Shown: positions 23,480 to 33,800 of the stretch, piece by piece | Layout of the letters: each line of letters opens with the position of its first letter | How positions within the stretch are numbered: the first letter of the stretch is position 1 | Assembly: GCA_002412885.1 (NCBI GenBank) | Contig: DHVX01000001.1 | Span: 1 to 39,343 of the forward strand | Length of the DNA: 39,343 nt | Reading direction: 5' to 3' | Origin: Bacteroidales bacterium UBA5197 | GTDB taxonomy: Bacteria > Bacteroidota > Bacteroidia > Bacteroidales > Lentimicrobiaceae | Program-made: the position numbers and the translations under genes | The notes under the pieces: generated by a model | The model's database searches: none | What the model saw: the letters and a program-made list of their open reading frames with translations, nothing else | What the model was told of the DNA's origin: nothing

Positions 23480-24454
23480 ATGCTGACAACCGATCAATTT
23501 CACGAAAAAATAAAGCAGGCAATTGCCAACCTTCCCGTTTACGGTGAACCGGAAGGGCTATATCAACCCATTGCCTATACCCTTGAACAAGGTGGAAAAA
23601 GACTACGGCCATTGCTCACCCTGATGTCAACCCAGACGTTTGGCGGTAATCCCGATAAAGCTTTGCCTGCGGCTATTGCTATTGAGATTTTTCACAACTT
23701 TACGCTTCTTCACGACGATATCATCGATGAAGCTCCCCTTAGACGAGGCCGTGATACGGTTTACAAAAAGTGGAACATCAATACCGCCATACTTTCGGGC
23801 GATACCATGTTTGCCATAGCTTATGGCCAGCTTTGCTCTTCTGATACTGAATTTCTTCCGGCGCTGATGAAGGTATTTACACGCACAGCCATTGAGGTAT
23901 GCGAAGGCCAGCAGTATGACATCGACTTTGAAACATCCGGCAATGTAAATATTAACGCCTACATCAATATGATCAGGCTGAAAACTGCAGTTCTGCTGGC
24001 GGCAAGTCTGAAGATAGGAGCAATCACCGGAGGTGCTTCTGAACAGGATGCAGACCGGGTTTACTGTTTTGGCGAAAACCTGGGCATTGCGTTTCAGCTG
24101 CAGGATGACCTGCTTGATGCTTTTGGAAACGAGAAAGTTTTTGGAAAAAAAACCGGTGGCGACATCCTGACCAACAAAAAAACCTACCTCTATCTGAAGG
24201 CCCTCGAATGCGCCAATGAAAAAGATGCTGCAAAACTAAAAGAATTGTACAGCACCAGAAATATGAACGATGAGGAGAAAATAGGAAGAGTGCTGGAAAT
24301 TTTTAAACGTGCTGAGATAGAATCACATACCGGGAAACTAATTCAGCAATACTATGATCTTGCAATATCACAATTGTCACAAATCAAACCTTCACCTGAA
24401 GCCAGAAAGCCTTTGGAAGATATGGCAAGTGCCATGCTGGTAAGGAAGTATTGA
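23480..24454 (+). CDS. trans-Polyprenyl diphosphate synthase
   Basis: A 324-residue enzyme that condenses isopentenyl diphosphate with an allylic diphosphate. It has the first Asp-rich motif DDIID (79-83) in LLHDDIIDEAPLRRG and the second, DDLLD (209-213), in FQLQDDLLDAFG, plus GGKRLRP (38-44) and the Lys-containing FGKKTGGD. The fifth residue before the first motif is Phe74 and the fourth is Thr75, and there is no two-residue insertion in the motif. By the usual chain-length rules a bulky -5 residue points to a short product, about C15-C20, rather than a long quinone tail; this is inference. It is the last gene of the RND-rfbA operon. No clear terminator is seen in the 167 bp before the convergent ABC-F gene. 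Confidence 0.93.
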   Translation: MLTTDQFHEKIKQAIANLPVYGEPEGLYQPIAYTLEQGGKRLRPLLTLMSTQTFGGNPDKALPAAIAIEIFHNFTLLHDDIIDEAPLRRGRDTVYKKWNINTAILSGDTMFAIAYGQLCSSDTEFLPALMKVFTRTAIEVCEGQQYDIDFETSGNVNINAYINMIRLKTAVLLAASLKIGAITGGASEQDADRVYCFGENLGIAFQLQDDLLDAFGNEKVFGKKTGGDILTNKKTYLYLKALECANEKDAAKLKELYSTRNMNDEEKIGRVLEIFKRAEIESHTGKLIQQYYDLAISQLSQIKPSPEARKPLEDMASAMLVRKY

Positions 24455-24621
24455 GGATGTAATTAAATGCCAACAGGTCTTCTGCACACGACAATATATC
24501 ATCAAGTAAGTGTCTGAAAAACACAGACGTATCATTTCATTTTTTCCAAAAGGGGGAAGAGGGGGATAAACAACCAGCAATATTTCATGCGGGAAATGAC
24601 AAAACGATCAACTCCGACAAT

Positions 24622-26562
24622 CTACTTCATATCCTCAAGTTCAATATGCAGCAACTCCCAGCGGTCCATTTCCACTGCCAGCTGTTGTTTCAGATCCTCA
24701 TAACGCTTGTAAAATAAGCCATCGGACAAATTCTGAGCACTTTCGCCGGGGTTTGCCAGCACTTTATCCATTGAAGCAAGTTCGGCTTCAATACGATGTA
24801 TCTCTGCTTCAGATTTCTCAATTTTGTTTTCAACTTTCCGGATTTCTTTACCGGCAAGTTTGCGCTTTTCGTAGTTCTGTTTGTTTACAGATACTTCCTC
24901 TTCAAAACCTTCCGCTTTTCGTTCAGCAGATGCAGCATTCAGCTGATCAAGCGTTTGCAGTTTTCGTTTTTCCAGAAAGTCATAAACATCACCCAGATGC
25001 TGTTTTACTTTTCCGCCGCTGAACTCAAATACTTTTTGTGTAAGCCCCTGCAGAAAATCACGATCATGCGAAACAACAATCATTGTTCCGTCAAACATCA
25101 GCAAAGCATTTTTCAGAATGTCCTTCGACATCATATCCAGATGGTTTGTCGGCTCATCAAGAATAAGCAGATTTACCGGAGAAAGCAGCAATTTGGCCAA
25201 TGCAAGTCTCGATTTTTCACCACCGGAGAGCACTTTTACCTTCTTCTCGGTATCTTCACCTCCAAATAAAAAACTTCCCAGAATCCCACGAACTTTTGGC
25301 CGTATATCACCTACCGCCACATCGTCAATTGTTTCAAAAACTGTTCTTTCGGGGTCGAGTAAGTCGGCCTGATTCTGAGCGTAGTAACCAATTTTGACAT
25401 TATGGCCCAACAGGCATTTGCCGGAGTGTTCAAGTCCTTCAGCAAGCACTTTGGCCAGCGTGGTTTTGCCTTCGCCGTTTTTACCGACGAATGCAACAAA
25501 ATCGTTACGTTCAATGGCAAAATCAACACCATCAAATACTTTGTGGGTTCCGTAATACTTGGCCAGTCCGGCTGCCTCCACAACAATTTTGCCCGAAGCC
25601 GGTGCAGGCGGAAACCTGAAATGTATGGAACTCTTGTCGAGGTCATCCACTTCAACCCGGTCAATTTTATCGAGCAGTTTGATTTTTGACTGTACCTGCC
25701 TTGATTTTGTTGCCTTGTAGCGGAATCGTTCAATAAACTTTTCTATATCGGCAAGCTGTTTCTGCTGATTGTTAAAAGCTGCCTGTTGCTGTTCACGCAT
25801 ACCTTCGCGCTGTTCAACATAGCCGGAGTATGAAGTTTTGAAATCGAAAATTCTGCCCAACGAAATCTCTATGGTACGATTTGTTACATTATCAAGGAAA
25901 GCCCTGTCGTGCGAAACCACCACTACAGCTCCTCTGAAGGTGCTTAGATATTCTTCGAGCCATTGAATAGATTCAATGTCAAGGTGGTTGGTTGGCTCAT
26001 CGAGCAGAAGCAATCCGGGGTTTTGAAGCAGGAGTTTGGCAAGCTCAACACGCATTCGCCAGCCTCCGCTGAACTCTGAAAGTTTTCTGTTGAAATCAGC
26101 AGGTAAAAAACCCAGTCCCATCAGTACTTTCTCGGTTTCTCCTTCCATGGAGTGACCTCCGAGCAAATCGAAACGATCATTGGTTTCATGCAATTTCTCA
26201 ATTAACTTGAGGTAGCCTGGTGTATCGTAATCTTCACGGCCGGCAATTTCATTGCCCAGCTTTTCGCTTTCTGCCTTGAGTTTCAGCACTTCATCAAAAG
26301 CCCTGATTGTTTCTTCGAGCACACTACCCTTGCCGGTGGTTACAATTTCCTGAGGGAGATATCCGATTTTGAGATCAGAAGGCTGAGAAATAGTTCCCTT
26401 TTCGGGAAGCTGTTCTCCGGTAATTATTCTGAGTAAGGTTGTTTTTCCGGCTCCGTTTTTACCAACAAGGCCTATCCTGTCCTTTTCAGTAATCAGAAAA
26501 GAGACTTCGTTGAATAAATATTTACCGGTGAAATAAACCGAGAGATTATTGACAGACAGCAT
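24622..26562 (-). CDS. ABC-F family ATPase
   Basis: A 646-residue soluble protein with two ABC ATPase domains and no membrane domain, typical of ABC-F ribosome-associated factors. Domain 1: Walker A GKNGAGKTT (34-42), signature LSEFSGGWRMRVELAKLL, Walker B LLLLDEPTNHLD. Between the domains is the helical linker segment (about 235-300, QREGMREQQQAAFNNQQKQL). Domain 2: GKNGEGKTT, LSGGEKSRLALAKLLL, LILDEPTNHLDM, then a Lys/Glu-rich coiled-coil C-terminus as in Uup. The subfamily (Uup/YdiF-like or EttA-like) cannot be fixed by eye; ribosome rescue or assembly are common roles. The longer frame starts at a TTG at 26592, but ATG at 26562 gives the usual N-terminus MLSVNNLSVYF and is preceded by a TACCTTTG -7 element. 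Confidence 0.94.
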   Translation of the reverse strand: MLSVNNLSVYFTGKYLFNEVSFLITEKDRIGLVGKNGAGKTTLLRIITGEQLPEKGTISQPSDLKIGYLPQEIVTTGKGSVLEETIRAFDEVLKLKAESEKLGNEIAGREDYDTPGYLKLIEKLHETNDRFDLLGGHSMEGETEKVLMGLGFLPADFNRKLSEFSGGWRMRVELAKLLLQNPGLLLLDEPTNHLDIESIQWLEEYLSTFRGAVVVVSHDRAFLDNVTNRTIEISLGRIFDFKTSYSGYVEQREGMREQQQAAFNNQQKQLADIEKFIERFRYKATKSRQVQSKIKLLDKIDRVEVDDLDKSSIHFRFPPAPASGKIVVEAAGLAKYYGTHKVFDGVDFAIERNDFVAFVGKNGEGKTTLAKVLAEGLEHSGKCLLGHNVKIGYYAQNQADLLDPERTVFETIDDVAVGDIRPKVRGILGSFLFGGEDTEKKVKVLSGGEKSRLALAKLLLSPVNLLILDEPTNHLDMMSKDILKNALLMFDGTMIVVSHDRDFLQGLTQKVFEFSGGKVKQHLGDVYDFLEKRKLQTLDQLNAASAERKAEGFEEEVSVNKQNYEKRKLAGKEIRKVENKIEKSEAEIHRIEAELASMDKVLANPGESAQNLSDGLFYKRYEDLKQQLAVEMDRWELLHIELEDMK

Positions 26563-26589
26563 GGTATGCGAAGTGGGTAATGTTGAGCG

Positions 26590-26597
26590 CAAAGGTA
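26590..26597 (-). promoter_or_regulatory. -7 promoter element of the ABC-F gene
   Basis: Minus-strand TACCTTTG lies about 27 bp before the ATG at 26562, which supports that start over the upstream TTG. Confidence 0.55.
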
Positions 26598-26670
26598 TGA
26601 CTTTCCGGCCAATCTAAATTGTTTCCTTTGGGTGTGGAAACACCTTCAGGAGAGGTAATAAATGATGAAA

Positions 26671-27735
26671 TCAGTCCTTTTCGTTGAAAATATGCCCGAT
26701 CAGGCGGTATTTGGCTTGTCTCATTTTCCACCGCTCAACTGCATACTGCCGCATATCTGTAATGGTATCCTTTTCATCAACAATTTCGAATCCGATCAAT
26801 GATTCAATGATATCTTCCATTGTCACAATGCCATCCAGACCACCGTATTCATCCACAACCATAGCAATGTGCTCTTTTTGCTCAAGCAGTTTCTCCCAAA
26901 CACTGAGCAAGGGCATTGAAAACGGTACAATTGCGATTTTTCTCTTGATATCTTTCAAAAGCAAGCCTGATAAATCTTCTGCCAGGTTTTCCATTACACT
27001 CTGCCTGAGAATATAGCCGGTAATGTTTTCCTCATGTTCAGAATAAACCGGAATCCTTGAGAAACGCAGATACTCTTTGTTTTTCAGGAATTCTTCAAGA
27101 CTCATATTTTCATCAGCAACCACAAGAACCACTCTGGGCGTCATAATTTCTGAAGTTCTTACACTTTTAAGTCTGATCAGATTCTGGATGATTTTATTTT
27201 CCTTTTCTCCAAAAATACCTTCTTCAGTACCTATATGAGCCAGAACAGAAATTTCTTCTCTGCTTACAGTTTGCTCTGATTCCTTGCCCGATATAATTTT
27301 TGTAATGACAGAAGAAATCTGCACAAGCGGGTAGGTAATAAAAATCATAATGCGGATAACAGAACCTGAGATTACAATCAGCTTTCTGTTATATCTGGCA
27401 CCCAAAGTTTTAGGAATAATCTCTGTAAGAACCAGAATAAGAATGGTTAGAATGGCAGAAACAAGCCCGAAATAAGCATCACCGAAAACCTTGACCGCCT
27501 GAGCTCCGACACCTGCAGCGCCAACGGTGTGCGCAACTGTATTGAGCGAAAGAATAGCCGACAATGGTTTGTCAATATTCTGTTTCATGGCAAGCAACCT
27601 GGAAGAACCCTTGTTCCCCATTGCTTTTAATGACCGAAGATAGGAAACTGACGTAGAAAGAAGCACCGCCTCCATTATGGAACACAGAAAAGAGATAGAA
27701 AGAGCCAGAAGAAGATAAAAAAGCAATAACGCCAT
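26671..27735 (-). CDS. DUF21-CBS (CNNM/hemolysin C-like) membrane protein
   Basis: A 354-residue inner-membrane protein with an N-terminal DUF21 domain of three or four TM segments (about residues 3-25, 55-75, 85-130) and a cytoplasmic pair of CBS domains (about 195-315), recognisable by VRTSEIMTPRVVLVVADENMS and DEYGGLDGIVTMEDIIESLIG. These proteins are related to CorC/CNNM magnesium and cobalt transporters; CBS domains sense adenine nucleotides. The C-terminal CorC/HlyC domain normally following the CBS pair is absent, so it is a shorter member of the family. Mg2+ efflux or a regulator role is likely but not shown. ATG at 27735 with an upstream TATCTTTG -7 element. Separated from the ABC-F start by about 108 bp. 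Confidence 0.9.
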   Translation of the reverse strand: MALLLFYLLLALSISFLCSIMEAVLLSTSVSYLRSLKAMGNKGSSRLLAMKQNIDKPLSAILSLNTVAHTVGAAGVGAQAVKVFGDAYFGLVSAILTILILVLTEIIPKTLGARYNRKLIVISGSVIRIMIFITYPLVQISSVITKIISGKESEQTVSREEISVLAHIGTEEGIFGEKENKIIQNLIRLKSVRTSEIMTPRVVLVVADENMSLEEFLKNKEYLRFSRIPVYSEHEENITGYILRQSVMENLAEDLSGLLLKDIKRKIAIVPFSMPLLSVWEKLLEQKEHIAMVVDEYGGLDGIVTMEDIIESLIGFEIVDEKDTITDMRQYAVERWKMRQAKYRLIGHIFNEKD

Positions 27736-27760
27736 GAAATGAAAGGGATTAGTCTAGTTG

Positions 27761-27768
27761 CAAAGATA
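27761..27768 (-). promoter_or_regulatory. -7 promoter element of the DUF21-CBS gene
   Basis: On the minus strand it reads TATCTTTG, about 26 bp before the ATG at 27735. Confidence 0.55.
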
Positions 27769-27792
27769 AAGAACAATGCGAAATGAAAATGT

Positions 27793-27822
27793 AAAAAAAA
27801 GGGCTCCTCGCGGAGCCCTTTT
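27793..27822 (-). terminator. Intrinsic terminator of the giant T9SS gene
   Basis: Stem GGGCTCC (27801-27807) with GGAGCCC (27812-27818), tetraloop TCGC; on the minus strand it is followed by eight Ts. It lies about 20 bp after the stop at 27843. Confidence 0.9.
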
Positions 27823-27842
27823 CAATTACATCGATTTAACGA

Positions 27843-30800
27843 TTATTTGGTAACAACAACTTTTTTGGTAAAGCTTTCGCCTGACCGGGTAACAAACTTA
27901 ACAAGATATGCACCGGATTCGTAATTTCTTACGTCCATTACAATGGTCTTGTCTTTGGTAATCACCTTCTCAAGAACAACCTGGCCAAGATAGTTGTAAA
28001 CAACCAAATTGCTGATATCGTTCGTGAGCTCGATGTTAACCACGCTGTTCGACGGGTTCGGGTAAATGCTTATCGCACTGTTGTCAACAACAGGAACGTT
28101 GGTAAGAATCACACAGGCAACCTCTGACATTGGAGACTCGCAATCCTCATAAACTGCTGTTACATTGTAACAGTATGTGTTATAAAGTTCGAGTGCTTCG
28201 TCAGCGTCAAGGTAGGTGGTTTCGGTAGTTGTTGCGATCATTACGTCATCACGGTAGATGTTGTAACCGAGGAGTTCACGGCTGCTGCTGACTTCGATTG
28301 GCAATGCAGCACCCGGAAGTGGAGCATAATTACCACGCTCAATTGCAGTTGAAGTTCCGTAAACGGTTTCATCAACAATTGGCTGAAGGGCGGCAGTTAC
28401 GCCATCAAGAGTTTCAACAAAACCATTCAGGTTCCAGTTGTAGTTCAAACCGTAGGCAGTAGCCATTGATTCCCAAACTGAACCGTCGAGTGACAGCATG
28501 TCGCCAAATCCTGCAACAGCAGGACCATCATCGCAACCAGCTACATAGTCAGTTCCGGTATGGGTTACAGCATAACCAAACCACAGTTCAGTAGCTCCGG
28601 TTACAGGTATTGGTGTACTGAGAGTCCACTCATTCCACTCTCCTGCAACATAAGAAGCAACAGGCTGAGTAAGTACAAGTGTACTAGCGTTGGCACCGGT
28701 CCATACTTTCAGAGAAAGTGATCCGTTAGGACCGTATGGGAACATACGGATTTTGGTAAGACTTGTACCAGCGTACTGAGCAAGTTGTGCAGGGGTAAAC
28801 CTTACAGCAACATTGAAAGTACCACCACCTTGCAGACCAATAGCATCAGCATTCACGCCATCGTCCCATGCAAGCCATGCAGAGATACCAGGACCACTGC
28901 CTTCAGGAGCTTCCCAGTTTAGCAGAACCTGCTCAACATAAGGCAGATTAACAACTGCGGTAAGATTGGTCGGTGCATCACATTCACGATAGATGTGAAC
29001 ATTGTCGATCATCCAGTTGAAGATATCAAGTGTATTTACACCCTTGGCATTGAAACGAACGCGGAATACCTTGTTCTTTGCCTGGTTTGTAATGTTGATA
29101 TGCTTCATATCCCAGTTCATATCGCCTTCAGCAGTGTAAGTAGCAACGTTTACCCATGCGGCACCGTTGAATACTTCAACAAGTAAGGTTTCGTCACCGG
29201 TAGCATTTACGTCGTCAAGTTTCAGGTCGAAATCGAGGAAAATCTTACCATCGATAAAACCTGTACCATTGATCCAGTAACTGGTGAGTGAAATTGCATA
29301 ATTACTCTGAACAGGGTTATAGAAGAATTCAGCTGCCGGAGCAGGATTACCTGACTGGCCTGCAATTCTCCAATTGGCACCACCAGTAGTCCACTGGTTG
29401 GTTTCGAACAATCCTGTATTGAAGTTTTCAACGAATGGCAGATCATATCCATAAACGATAGAAACTTCAACCGGTCCTTCTATCATTGATTCGCCGGTCT
29501 GTCCTGCATATCCGTAAGGAGTGAGGTCATAAACAGCGGTAATGTGATAGGAGTAAGTTCCGGGGTCGAGGTTAAGATCAAAGTACTCAAGCGTTGGTTT
29601 TTCAACATAAGCTCTGAGTGCATTGTCACGATAGAGGTTGTAGCCGAGCAGGTTGGAAGGAACACCTCCGCCTGAGCCACCACCGGTTCCGTTAATGATA
29701 AATGGTAATCCCTGAGGACCAACATCAACAAGAGGAGCCCATGCACCAGTGTACTGGATAGCATTTCCTGTTGTGGTCTGACCACTAATAGTTATCGGAG
29801 GAACCCAAGGTCCGCTAGTTCCGGAACCTGTAGCTTGCCATTCAACCCAGTAAGTACCAGGAGCCAGAGAAAGACCAGGAGTACCTGCAACAATGCGCAT
29901 AACAGGGCGATCAGTTGCTCCGCCAGGACCATTGTTGTTGCGATAGATATTGGACCATACTGTGCTGGTCATACGGTTGGTTACCAGGTCTCCCCAGATA
30001 ACTGTACCACCTGCATTAGGTGCCCCATTCCAAACACGGCAGTATACACCAGTAAATGTACTGGTTGTGGTTGATCCGGTCTGATATCCGAAGAATTCGA
30101 TATTCTCAATGTTCCAGTTTCCGGTTACTTCAAAGTCGTCAGCAACACTGTTGCCTGCAGTTTGCTGGAAGCCGAAACCGTAAGAAGCCATACCAAGAGC
30201 TCCTTGCAGGATGCTTTCGTCAGCACCACCTGCACCTGTTCCAGGGCTGTTTACCAAAGGACCATTGTCAAAAAGAATGTTTCTGCTCGAAGCCAGCGGA
30301 ACCATGGTCTGTGGGAATGTGCGCGGAGTCATATCCGTTGCAACATCAGCGGCAGGTTGTGTTTCGGTAGCTGCTACGCGATCCTGATTGTCTCCCAGTC
30401 CAGTTGGTGATGATGGAGGCTCCCAGGTAAGATGTGCGTAGTCGGTCATTGGAGGGCTCATTCCTTCGAGATTCAGAGGAGGATAGAGATACAGTGACCT
30501 GAACAGATAGGTATCAAGTTCTGAGTATCCTGAGCTGTAGAGCGCAGCAACACCTGCAAGGTATTCCTGTCCGTAGTTCAGGTTGGTATAGGTATAAGTC
30601 TGTTCAGGTGTGTTGTCAACGAGGGTACCATCGAGGAATACGCCGTATCCCTGGAGAGGAACTCCACCAGATGAAATCTGGATATCATCAACTGCCCATC
30701 CTGAACCCCAATCTCCGTTATCATCGGAGTGGAATGCAATCCATACACTGCCAAGACCAGCAGCACCAGAGAATTGAGCAAGGTCAATCTCAAGATTCTG

Positions 30801-33800
30801 CCATGCACCGGGTGCAGCAACCATTGAACTGATTACTGTCCATGTAGCACCGGCATCTGTACTGAGCTCAACATATGCGCTTTGACCCCAGCTGCCATCG
30901 AAGTAGCTGGCAAAGTTTAAGCGATACGAAGGAAGATCTGTCCAATCCATTTCAGGAGTGATCAGATAATCACAGCATCCGTTATTGGATGAACCTTCGG
31001 CATCGTCGTTGGCAACAGCATATTTGGTATGCGGAGGAATAGCAAATGAAGAACTACCTCCATTGGTTGTAGCATACCAGCCAGTTGTGCCTTGAGTTAG
31101 TGCCTGCCATCCTGCTGGCGGGAACAATGATCCTTCGAAGTCCTCTATAACTGCAATTGCGAGGGGCTCATCCCATGTAGCTACAAGGGTAAGGGCGTCA
31201 ACATAGAGGTTACGTGGTTTGTACTTCTTCTCAGCAAGTATAATATTGATGGTGCGGTTGCCGGTGATGTTTACATTAATTGTGTAATCATCAAATCCAA
31301 CTTTGCGTGCATCAACAACATAAGGGCCGTACCATACAGTTGGGAAGATAACCTGTCCGTCCTCTGGTACAGTTGCTGTGTAAACCTCGTAAGGATAAGC
31401 CTGACCCGAAAGAATAACCACTGCACCTGCAGGGCTACCACCGGTTGTAAGGCTTACATTTACGGTTACTTCAGCAAGAATCTTATGTCCTACGATGTTA
31501 GATACAATCGTATCTGAGATGTAGTTGTTCGGATAATTTGCAGCAACTCCGTATGCATACCATCCACCAGGAAGGTTGGCCCATGTGGCACCACCATCGG
31601 TATAGGTATTGGCATTTACAGCATTGGCAAGTCCGGTAACAGTTCCGGTTCTTGGATCGCCATTCGGATCGAATCCTGCATAACGTACAATTCTGTAGTT
31701 GGTTACAGCTCTTGAGGCATCTTCAACATCGGTTGAAGCCCTGTAAGTAGCAGCACCCTCGTATCCTGACTGAGCCAGCGGAGCTGATTGTGAAATCATG
31801 CCACGTTGTTTAACAGGAGTGAGAAGATTTGATGAGCTTTCTGCAACCATAGCATCGGTAGGTGATGGTGAGCCAAAAACGATGGCGCGCATCATCATAT
31901 CCTGGAATGGAGAAAGACCCCAGTTTCCACCGGCTGAAATGTTACGTGAGTAACTGCGGTATAGGGTTGGGATATCCTGGTCGATTCCAATAGGTGCACA
32001 GTTGGGTGATAACGTTCCCTGAACCATAACAAGATAGAAATTGCCTTCGGTAATTTCTGCCTCAAGTCCGGTAAATACAACCCATCCGTAATTGGTAACT
32101 GTAACTGATATAGAGTCGAGGGTGGTTCCCGGAAGACCGTTAGCACCATCATCGTCTTTAATCATTGCACCAAATGTAGTTCCGATAAAGCCGGTATTGT
32201 TGTTCGGGAAGCTTCCGTCGCCAACATAGAACTTACCACCGATAACAGTAGCAGGGTATTCAGCAGGAGTAAACTTCACAGCATTCATGTTGCCGGGGAG
32301 TGCCCATGCAGCATAATTTTCGGCTGAACCATCGTCGTAAACGATTTCATACGGACCCATGCCATCACCCCATGTAACTACACATTCGGTGTCGGTTTCG
32401 TTAACTTCGGCATAAACAAATGAAGGAGGATAAGCTGCTTCCCACAATTGAGCGTCAAGAGGAGTAACAATACCTGGAAGAGCAAGTGTATCCATTTCAA
32501 CATAAGTCTGGAAGCCAATCTTCTCAAAACTTACATTGTAAGCGCCCGGATCAACGTAAAGGGTATAATCGCCTTCTTCGTCGGTTAGGGTCTGGAATGA
32601 ATGCATATTACGCTCACCGCTGTGCCTTACACCCATTCTCGGGGTGTTAAAGGATTGATTACATGCAACGAGATTGGCCGGAACTTCGGCCTTTTCCGTG
32701 GCTATACTCTGCCCGGCAGACATCGTAACAGTTGTTCCATCAACAAAGGCGGTAACATGCTGCCCGAAAACACCTGAGAATCCAAATGTTGACAAGGTAT
32801 TCCAGGCCGTACCGGTATAGTAGTATGAAAGATTGGCACCAGCATTTGGCCCGTTCATATCAAATCCCTGATAACGGGTTGTTCCAACATTGTCCCATTT
32901 GCACATTGCATAGAAAGTGCCGTTGAACGGAATGGCAGGCAGGGTAAAGGTGTACCATCCAACGTTGGTAACAAGTACCGGATCAGATGAACCAAGGGAA
33001 ACTCCTGCATTATCAAAAATCTCCATTGTCAAAGGAACGGTCATAGCAGAGCCAAAATCAAAATAGGCATTAACAGAATGCAATGTACCATAATCTGAGG
33101 TAACAAACCTGTTTCCTAACCATCCGATACCGCTTGTTAAAGCTATACCATCTTCGTAGGAGCCATCATCAAGTATATATTGAGTAAAATAACCCGTTGG
33201 ATTTGCAGTTACCAGAACACCATTAAGAGGCTCACCATTGAGTGCATTGGTTACAGTACCGGCAAACTGAGCAGGAACGTAAACATACATTTCGTTGGTG
33301 ATGGTAACGCTTGGGTTTGCGAGGTCGTTTGACTCAACCACCAGATCCTGGAAGTATGAGAAACCAGGCTCATAGTCGGTAGCATCCCAGGTAATGGCAA
33401 TGGTGCGGCTTCCGCCGGATGGGATTGTACCTGCAGCAGGAACAACGGAAACGATAAATCCGCCACCGCCAACTTCAAGGGTATAATCTTCAACTTCACC
33501 ATAGGATGTAGTTCCGCAAGGCGATAATGTACCTCCCCATTGCAGCCTTACCCTCATGCGGGTAGGTCCGGGAAGTGCATCGTCAGGAACAAGAATATTT
33601 GCAGTGAATGAAGCACCACCGCCACTTGAAGTGGTTGTGTAAAACTCACCGGCATCAGTAAACAACTCATTCTGATTCCAGTCAATGTAGATACCAACGA
33701 TATCACTTGAATAAGGAACAGGATTGGTAATGGTTATAGGATAAGATTCGCCGGGTTCAACTTCTGCTGAAATTCCGGTATAATCGCCATAACCTGAACA

